A stretch of DNA of 32,484 bases. Origin: Opitutia bacterium. Lineage in GTDB: Bacteria > Verrucomicrobiota > Verrucomicrobiia > Opitutales > Opitutaceae. The position numbers and the translations under genes were made by a program. The notes beneath the pieces were generated by a model. It did not search any database. It was not told where the DNA came from and worked only from the letters and a program-made list of their open reading frames with translations. The DNA is taken from NCBI GenBank assembly GCA_003142955.1, contig PLOH01000057.1, positions 24,050 through 56,533 on the forward strand. The letters are read 5' to 3'. This document shows positions 24,304 through 29,652 of the stretch, in pieces. Within the stretch, counting starts at the first letter, position 1, and each line of letters opens with the position of its first letter.

Positions 24304-24591
24304 ATGGCCGATGATGTCGAACCGGTGCGCATCCCGATCACCGGCGAGCTCGATCTCCATGCTTTCCGTCCGGCGGAGGCTGCCAGCGTGGTGGAGGAGT
24401 ATCTCGCCGCGTGTCGGGAACGCGGTCTCGCCTCCGCACGAATCATTCACGGGAAAGGCACCGGCACTCTGCGTGAGACTGTCCACGCGCTGCTGCGGCG
24501 CTCGCCGCTCGTGGAATCTTTCCGCCTCGGAGACGAGACCAGCGGCGGCTGGGGAGCCACCGTGGTGCGAATTAAGCCGCCGCCCGATTGA
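24304..24591 (+). CDS. Stand-alone Smr domain protein
   Basis: This 95-residue protein consists of one Smr domain, the nuclease-like module of MutS2 C-termini. Conserved parts are ELDLHAFRPAEA (LDLH), the turn RIIHGKGTGTLRETV (HGKGxGxLR), and GGWGATVVRIK at the end. Smr domains cut DNA or RNA endonucleolytically, or act in ribosome rescue. Single-domain forms are common. The short spacing after the TatA/B-like gene suggests co-transcription. Confidence 0.9.
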   Translation: MADDVEPVRIPITGELDLHAFRPAEAASVVEEYLAACRERGLASARIIHGKGTGTLRETVHALLRRSPLVESFRLGDETSGGWGATVVRIKPPPD

Positions 24592-24679
24592 TTCGGCGCC
24601 CGCCGCTCATCCGTTTCCGGCGCCATTGATCACGGCAGGATTGTGCTGCCCGCGGAAATCGTCATGCTGCGTTCCACCC

Positions 24680-25207
24680 ATGAACACTACCTTTTCTTAT
24701 GGTCTCGTCCTCGCCGTGACCAACATCGTGCTCACGCTCGTCAGCTTCTTTCTCGGTTTTCAAACGGACAAGATGGCCGAAGGCACATGGTTTGGCTGGT
24801 TGACCTTTGTCGCTGCGATCGTGGTAACCTGGTTGGGCGTGAAGGCAGTGCGAGAGGAATCGGCGGACAAGTCTCTGCGCTACGGAAAGGGAGTGGCGTC
24901 GGGTTTTCTAATCAATCTTTATGCGGGGGTGATCGGGGCGATCTACGGCTTCATCCACTTCACATTCATCAATCCGAGCTTCACCGATTACGCGATCAAT
25001 CTGGCCCGGCAAAAGGCGGCAAACGCCAGCGATGCCCAGTTGGCCGCGATGGAGAAATACCTGCGATTCGTATATTCGCCAACGGCGTTGTCGATTCTGG
25101 GAATTGTCTTCGCAATGATCATTGGGATCGTCCTTGCGCTGATCGTTTCCGCTTTTCTGAAGCGCGAACCGCCAGCGGCCCTCGAGGAGGCTCCACCCGC
25201 CGTTTGA
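24680..25207 (+). CDS. DUF4199 family membrane protein
   Basis: The 175-residue protein has four hydrophobic spans (about residues 7-26, 36-52, 68-92 and 135-160). It fits DUF4199, with the central YGKGVASGFLINLYAGVIGA and a loop FINPSFTDYAINLARQKA before the last span. The start ATG 24680 begins MNTTFSYGLVLAVTN. The open frame upstream runs antiparallel in character through the Smr gene and is not family-like. The C-terminus is acidic and Ala/Pro-rich. The function is unknown and the location is the inner membrane. Confidence 0.82.
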   Translation: MNTTFSYGLVLAVTNIVLTLVSFFLGFQTDKMAEGTWFGWLTFVAAIVVTWLGVKAVREESADKSLRYGKGVASGFLINLYAGVIGAIYGFIHFTFINPSFTDYAINLARQKAANASDAQLAAMEKYLRFVYSPTALSILGIVFAMIIGIVLALIVSAFLKREPPAALEEAPPAV

Positions 25208-25264
25208 GTCGGTAATGCATGGCGCCAGCGAGCGCTGCCGCCGATTTTCACGGTAATAAACAAA

Positions 25265-25292
25265 GAGGCCGGAACCCCGTGGTTCCGGCCTC
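25265..25292 (-). terminator. Rho-independent terminator (minus strand)
   Basis: A perfect 12-bp stem, GAGGCCGGAACC (25265-25276) with GGTTCCGGCCTC (25281-25292), has a CCGT loop. Read on the minus strand it is followed by TTTGTTTATTA, a T-rich tail, and it lies about 30 bp after the stop of the small minus-strand gene at 25322-25528. On the plus strand no T-run follows, although it may still end DUF4199 transcription. Confidence 0.8.
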
Positions 25293-25321
25293 CAGGTTAA
25301 CTGACTGGACGTGCCGCTGGC

Positions 25322-25528
25322 TTAGCGGCCGCTCTGACTCTTCAGCTTTCGCCGGTAGTCAATAGCAGCCACGGCCATAAGCGCGATCACCGTACCGTAG
25401 CCGAAAAGGGTGGCGATGACCTCGAAGTCGAAGCCACTCACCCTTTCCTTGCCACAGCCGAGGAAGACCGCAACTGCGAGCACCACGCCCGCGGGCACGA
25501 GTTTCATCAGCTTACTGTCGTAGTTCAT
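25322..25528 (-). CDS. Small membrane protein divergent from the OxyR-like gene
   Basis: The 68-residue protein starts at ATG 25528 (MNYDSKLMKLVPAG). A first hydrophobic span at about 10-24 (VPAGVVLAVAVFLG) is followed by CGKERVSGFDFEV, a second at about 38-54 (TLFGYGTVIALMAVAAID), and a basic tail YRRKLKSQSGR. The cysteine after the first span (FLGC) resembles, but does not fit well, a lipobox. I recognise no family. A good terminator follows, and the upstream region shares the four-box operator with the LysR-type gene, so it may be a target of that regulator. Start and promoter are otherwise unremarkable. Confidence 0.65.
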   Translation of the reverse strand: MNYDSKLMKLVPAGVVLAVAVFLGCGKERVSGFDFEVIATLFGYGTVIALMAVAAIDYRRKLKSQSGR

Positions 25529-25574
25529 TTTTATTTTCTGTTTCAGGTTAATGGTCCCTTGCGAGACCGCGGAC

Positions 25575-25580
25575 AGTATA
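25575..25580 (-). promoter_or_regulatory. Possible -10 box of the small minus-strand gene
   Basis: On the minus strand TATACT lies about 46 bp upstream of ATG 25528. A T-rich stretch sits at the -35 distance, and the operator 25603-25639 begins immediately upstream of it, a usual place for activation by a LysR-type protein. The match is by eye only. Confidence 0.35.
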
Positions 25581-25602
25581 CTCCATGTCTTCGATAAAAA
25601 AA

Positions 25603-25639
25603 ATTGCATGTTCCAATGTCTATCATAGGATTTACCTAT
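25603..25639. promoter_or_regulatory. Four-box OxyR-type operator
   Basis: Four tetranucleotides occur with exactly 7 nt between each: ATTG (25603-25606), CAAT (25614-25617), ATAG (25625-25628) and CTAT (25636-25639). Known OxyR sites have ATAG-N7-CTAT-N7-ATAG-N7-CTAT. The right half fits that exactly and the left half is a symmetric variant (ATTG/CAAT). The site overlaps the start codon (25638-25640) and the AGGA ribosome site of the OxyR-like gene, and reaches the -35 region of the divergent gene. Confidence 0.7.
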
Positions 25640-26564
25640 GGAACTGTACCAGCTTCGATACTTCGTTGCCGTCGCGGACAACGGCAATTTCACCCGGGCT
25701 TCAGAACAGTGCAATATTTCTCAACCATCTTTAAGCCAACAAATTAAGAGCCTTGAATCCGAGCTTGGCCACAAGCTTTTCCACCGCTTGGGCCGACGTG
25801 CCGTGCCCACTGAAGCCGGGCAGATCTTCCTCGAACGGGTACGTCGGATCATCCTCGCCGTCGAGGACGCCTCCAAGGAACTCCGGGACAGCCCAACGCT
25901 TGAGCGGCGGATCAAGGTGGGCGCCGTACCGACTTTGGCCCCTTATCTCCTGCCACTCGTGCTCGAACGCTGCCGTGTTCTACACCCCAATCTGCTGGTG
26001 CATATCCATGAGGATTTCCGGCCGGATCTGATCCGCGGTGTGGCTGAAGGTGACCTCGACCTCGCCATCATCCCACAGCCGATCAAGGACCCCAGGCTTT
26101 CGGTCGAAGTGCTCTACTGCGAACCCCTGCTACTGGTGGTTGGAAAGGGGCACCCATTGGCAACGAAGTCCGCGATTGCCGCGCGCGACCTGGCTGAAGA
26201 GAGCTTCGTGCTCCTCGGCCATTCGAGCACCCTCTCGGCCGAGATTGAGCGGTTCTGCGGCGCTCACGACTTCGTCCCCAAGCTGGCACACCGTTGCTCC
26301 CAGGTAAGCACCGTGAAGTCATTGGTGGCGCTGGGACCGGGTATTTCGATCCTCCCGCGAATTTCCATCCGGCCGGAGGACAACAAGAACCTGGTTTATC
26401 GGGAAATCGGCGGTCGCGTGCCCACCCGCGAAGTATTAATCGTCCGCCACCTGCAGCGCTACCAGACGAAGGGAACCGAGTTGTTTCTTCAAGTATTGCG
26501 CGCGGCCGCCGCTGAACTCGCTCCCACGGTGCCAGCTGTCGCCAGTCCGACAACGCCGGCCTGA
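25638..26564 (+). CDS. LysR-family regulator, OxyR-like
   Basis: The 308-residue protein has the N-terminal LysR winged helix-turn-helix (MELYQLRYFVAVADNGNFTRA, then CNISQPSLSQQIKSLESELG) and an effector domain from about 90. The overall sequence, including PYLLPLVLE and VALGPGISILP, is closest to OxyR peroxide sensors. In E. coli OxyR the sensor cysteines are Cys199 (after GH) and Cys208. Here GHSS puts Ser196 at the first place, while Cys207 (RFCGAHDF) keeps the second. The start ATG 25638 matches the OxyR N-terminus, with AGGA seven bases upstream. The gene sits under a four-box operator, so it is probably autoregulated. With no peroxidatic Cys, it may sense something else. Confidence 0.9.
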   Translation: MELYQLRYFVAVADNGNFTRASEQCNISQPSLSQQIKSLESELGHKLFHRLGRRAVPTEAGQIFLERVRRIILAVEDASKELRDSPTLERRIKVGAVPTLAPYLLPLVLERCRVLHPNLLVHIHEDFRPDLIRGVAEGDLDLAIIPQPIKDPRLSVEVLYCEPLLLVVGKGHPLATKSAIAARDLAEESFVLLGHSSTLSAEIERFCGAHDFVPKLAHRCSQVSTVKSLVALGPGISILPRISIRPEDNKNLVYREIGGRVPTREVLIVRHLQRYQTKGTELFLQVLRAAAAELAPTVPAVASPTTPA

Positions 26565-26584
26565 GGAGGATCCATGCAATCGAG

Positions 26585-26655
26585 TGTAGGGCCGTCGCTT
26601 GTCGACGTGCCGCCTGCCGAGCGCAAACGGTCCGGCCACCAGGGCCGACCCTACA
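26585..26655. repeat. Dispersed palindrome TGTAGGG...CCCTACA
   Basis: Exact outer arms TGTAGGG (26585-26591) and CCCTACA (26649-26655) flank a GC-rich body. The left part, GTAGGGCCGTCGCTTGTCG, differs at only one base from the start of the element inside the U32 gene (31411-31429), so the two are true relatives. This copy lies just after the OxyR-like gene, where it could act at the 3' end of its mRNA. Confidence 0.7.
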
Positions 26656-26772
26656 TTCACTGAATGGGCGCAAACGTTTCCATGCATATTCATGGTTCAA
26701 CTCCTTGGTTTCGGCTAAGCCTGACTTTCAGGTTTGCCGACGCTTCGAACTTACGTTAGTCTGCACAGTCTT

Positions 26773-27090
26773 ATGATCGATCTCATCAAAAAGACCCTGC
26801 TGGCCGGCGTCGGCGCGACCATCATCACGAAAGAGAAGGTGGAAGAGGCGATGCAGGATTACATCCGGCAGGGCAAGGTCTCGGCCGGAGACGCCCGCCT
26901 CATGGCCGACAAAATCGCTGAACAAGGCCGGAAGGAGTTTGAGACGATGAGTGCGGAACTGGCAGCCAAGCTCAAGGAACTCGCGGAAAAAGCTGATTTC
27001 TCGCACAAGGCGCGGATCGAGGCCCTGGAGGCACGCGTGCGAAAAATCGAGCAGGCGTTGGCCGCCCGCGAATCCGGCCCGGCCGTCTGA
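26773..27090 (+). CDS. Phasin-like coiled-coil protein
   Basis: This 105-residue, mostly helical protein starts MIDLIKKTLLAGVGATIITKE. It continues KVEEAMQDYIRQGKVSAGDA, and has a long charged helix (about 55-98) with heptads such as AELAAKLKELAEKADF. It resembles the short phasin-like or PhaF-like proteins that coat polyhydroxyalkanoate granules, which also begin with LIKK..L.GVGA...T.EK. The start is ATG 26773, since the upstream frame from 26734 adds no family-like sequence. It stops 23 bp before the ABC1/UbiB gene and is probably its operon partner. No other storage-polymer genes are in the window. Confidence 0.75.
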   Translation: MIDLIKKTLLAGVGATIITKEKVEEAMQDYIRQGKVSAGDARLMADKIAEQGRKEFETMSAELAAKLKELAEKADFSHKARIEALEARVRKIEQALAARESGPAV

Positions 27091-27112
27091 TCCGTTCCGC
27101 CCGCCGACCCCC

Positions 27113-28801
27113 ATGCCGGGCGCTTCCCCCAAGCCCCTCTACCTGCAGCCGTTCTACCTGCTGGCCAACGCCGTGCGGGCCAAAGAAATTGTGGTTGTGC
27201 TCGTCCGCTACGGCTTCGCCGAGGTCATCGAGCAGATCGAAACCCCGGGCGCCTGGTGGCAGCGTTTCGTGCCCAAGCCGCGCGAGCACCGGAGCATCTC
27301 CGAGCGCATCCGTCTCGCCGCCGAGGAACTCGGGCCGACGTTTGTGAAATTCTGCCAGCTCCTCAGCATGCGGCCGGATCTCGTGCCGCCACCGCTGGTG
27401 ATGGAATTGCAGAAGCTGCAGGACGCGGTTCAGCCGGTGCCCTTCGCCCAAATGCTGGAGGTCATCCTGGAGGAGTTGGAGTGCGACCTGACGGATATTT
27501 TCAGCGAATTCAACGAAACGCCGATCGCGTCCGCCTCGCTCGCCCAGGTCTATTTTGCCCGGCTCAAGTCCAATGGCCGCGAGGTTGCCGTGAAGGTCCA
27601 GCGGCCCGACCTCCAGAAGACGGTGGAGGCAGACCTCGACCTCATCGCGTTCTTTGCCGCGCGCTTCCATCATTATATCGCCCGCCTGCGGCCATTCAAT
27701 CTTCCGGCCATTGTCGAGGAGATCCGCGTCGGCCTGCTGCAGGAACTCGACTTCCGGCATGAGGCGCGCAACCAACGATTCTTCAATGCGCAGAACCCGA
27801 CCCCGGACAAGGTCTTTGCGCCGGAAATCATCGGCGAATTCGCCACGCGCCGGATGCTGGTGATGGAACGCATCACCGGTCGAAGGGTGGATCAAGCCCA
27901 GCTGACCCCGGAACAAGGAAAGGCAATGGCACAGGCCGGCGCAACGTCGTTGCTTCACCAGATCATGATTGCCGGCTTTTTTCACGCCGACCCGCATTCC
28001 GGCAACGTGCTGGTCACCGCGGATGGTCGCTTGTGTCTGCTCGACTGGGGCCTGGCCGGCCACCTCACCCGCCGGCTGCGCTACACGCTCGCTGACATCT
28101 TCATCGCGGTCGCCGCCCACGATGCCGAGCAGATCGTCCAGATTGGAATGGGTCTGGCCGGTCCACGAGCCAAGCCCGACTACCGGACGATGGAGAAGGA
28201 AGTCACGATTGTCCTCCGCGAGAACCTCAACTTCGCCACGGGCGACGAACAGATCGGTCGGCTCATCATCAGGCTGATCGAGATCTTTGGCCGCAACGGC
28301 ATCAGCGTCTCACAAGACTACGCGCTCATGGCCAAGGCGGTGCTTTCGATCGAGGAAGTCGGCCGCGCCCTGGATCCCGCATTTGATCTGCGCCAATTCG
28401 CGCGCCCGGTGCTGCGCGAACTCCACCACGAACGCTGGAGCCCGGGAGCATTGCTCACCAAGACGCGCACTTTCTTCGCCTCCGCCGTGGGACGGCTGGG
28501 CGATGTGCCCGCCGAGCTCGACCGGTTGCTCCGGCGGCTGGAACAGGACGACCTCACCGTCAACTTCCAACATCGCGGACTGGAGGGTTTGAACACCGCG
28601 CTCCGCACCGCGAGCAACCGCATCGCGCTCGGCCTCATCATCGGTGCGCTGATCATCGGTTCCTCTCAGATCATCACGGCCGGAATCAAGGGATATCAAC
28701 TGTTCGGCTATCCGGTGCTCGGCATCGTTGGCTATCTCCTGTCTGCCCTGCTCGGTTTCTGGGTGATCGTGGACATCATCCGGCACGGCCGCCACAAGTA
28801 G
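27113..28801 (+). CDS. ABC1/UbiB family atypical kinase
   Basis: The 562-residue protein is an ABC1/AarF/UbiB-type protein-kinase-like ATPase, a family supporting ubiquinone or other isoprenoid lipid metabolism. Motifs: the Ala-rich loop IASASLAQVY at 138-147, the ATP lysine VAVKVQRP with Lys161, FRHEARN (family ELDFRxEAxN), FHADPHSGNV at 290-299 (His-x-Asp and Asn298), and the metal Asp311 in LLDWGLAG. Two C-terminal membrane spans lie at about 500-520 and 533-553. The signature KxGQ at the N-terminal extension is KFCQ here (79-82), so Gly is replaced by Cys. The start ATG 27113 gives the family N-terminus. It follows the phasin-like gene by 23 bp. The real substrate is unknown. Confidence 0.92.
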   Translation: MPGASPKPLYLQPFYLLANAVRAKEIVVVLVRYGFAEVIEQIETPGAWWQRFVPKPREHRSISERIRLAAEELGPTFVKFCQLLSMRPDLVPPPLVMELQKLQDAVQPVPFAQMLEVILEELECDLTDIFSEFNETPIASASLAQVYFARLKSNGREVAVKVQRPDLQKTVEADLDLIAFFAARFHHYIARLRPFNLPAIVEEIRVGLLQELDFRHEARNQRFFNAQNPTPDKVFAPEIIGEFATRRMLVMERITGRRVDQAQLTPEQGKAMAQAGATSLLHQIMIAGFFHADPHSGNVLVTADGRLCLLDWGLAGHLTRRLRYTLADIFIAVAAHDAEQIVQIGMGLAGPRAKPDYRTMEKEVTIVLRENLNFATGDEQIGRLIIRLIEIFGRNGISVSQDYALMAKAVLSIEEVGRALDPAFDLRQFARPVLRELHHERWSPGALLTKTRTFFASAVGRLGDVPAELDRLLRRLEQDDLTVNFQHRGLEGLNTALRTASNRIALGLIIGALIIGSSQIITAGIKGYQLFGYPVLGIVGYLLSALLGFWVIVDIIRHGRHK

Positions 28802-28802
28802 G

Positions 28803-28836
28803 AAGGAGCCTGCCTGGCTTCGCCCGCAGGCTCCTT
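28803..28836 (+). terminator. Hairpin after the UbiB-type gene
   Basis: A perfect 11-bp stem, AAGGAGCCTGC (28803-28813) with GCAGGCTCCTT (28826-28836), has a 12-nt loop and lies right after the stop codon. No T-run follows, but a second short hairpin, AAATGGCG (28839-28846) with CGCCATTT (28849-28856), comes next. The rest of the spacer to 28996 has no recognisable feature. Confidence 0.6.
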
Positions 28837-28996
28837 ACAAATGGCGTTCGCCATTTGCGTACCGCGTCCGCGTTCCAAGGGTCAACGCAGAGCCGCCGCC
28901 CGCCGGCGGCAGACCAATCACGTTGGCCCGATCACTTTGCTCCAGATCCTGAGCCGGCCTTGGGCGGTGATTTTACTCGCACGTTGGCCTCCTGGC

Positions 28997-29462
28997 CTAA
29001 TTTGGAGTAAAGAAGCCCGAGGGCCCCGTCAGCTCATCCATGGACCGGATGTCCCGTACCTCCACCCACCCCTCCCAAACAGACGGCTTCAAGTAGGTCT
29101 TGTTGTTCTCGCCGAGCCGAAACAGTCCGGCATCGATCAACCCGTTGAAAGTCTCGGCGACTGTACGACCATAGGATACTCCGAAGTACTTTCTGTCGGG
29201 ATCGTAGGTAAAGCCCGGCTCGAAATTAAGGAAAAGAATATACTTCGCTTCATTCTGCACCACCGCGTTCACTCCCGCCTGATGTGCGATGACTCCAGCG
29301 TCGACGAAGAAACGCCGATGTTCGATCGGCATATTGGTTTGCGAATCCACAAAGATGGGATCTCGCAGCTTAACCGTGTAATTAGGGGACTGGATGCCCC
29401 GCACCGAGAGCGATGTCGAACAGCCCGAAACGAGAAGCAGTTAGAGGCCGAACATTGCACAT
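28997..29462 (-). pseudogene. Putative lipoprotein gene with interrupted signal peptide
   Basis: The main frame gives about 135 residues plus an upstream LLLVSGCSTSLSV (29440-29405), which holds a lipobox (VSGC). An in-frame TAA at 29443-29441 lies right before it. Two candidate starts are upstream: ATG 29455-29453 in the same frame (MFGL, then stop), and ATG 29462-29460 in the +1 frame (MCNVRPL), which would continue into LLLVSGC if one base were absent at the junction. So the signal peptide is broken by a nonsense change or a one-base insertion, or translation starts elsewhere. The mature part (YTVKLRDPIFVDSQ, then GVIAHQAGVN) has no recognised family. A GTG at 29404 would give a cytosolic form. 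Confidence 0.55.
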
Positions 29463-29560
29463 CTCGTAAAAGGACAAACAACTCTATGAAACACTACCGT
29501 CAATCCAGTTCCCTGCTCGGACCACTCGTGCGTTCTCCGGTTACAACGTCCATTGTTCCC

Positions 29561-29602
29561 GTCTCCGGTTTCCGGTCTCCGGTCTCCGCTCTCCAGTCTC
29601 CC
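29561..29602. repeat. Six tandem 7-bp repeats GTCTCCG
   Basis: Six consecutive heptamers read GTCTCCG, GTTTCCG, GTCTCCG, GTCTCCG, CTCTCCA and GTCTCCC without gaps. They end about 50 bp before the chosen start of the U32 gene. They are probably replication-slippage repeats. The copy number could affect expression of the downstream gene. Confidence 0.75.
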
Positions 29603-29652
29603 GTTGGGTGAATCCAGTTGCGGCACGCCGGACGTCGCGTAGTAGTGCGACC

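Noticed and set aside
28841-29611. Plus-strand frame across the broken lipoprotein gene and the heptamer array
   Set aside because: It has no family similarity and ends in translated tandem repeats. The minus strand has a more protein-like body with a lipobox.
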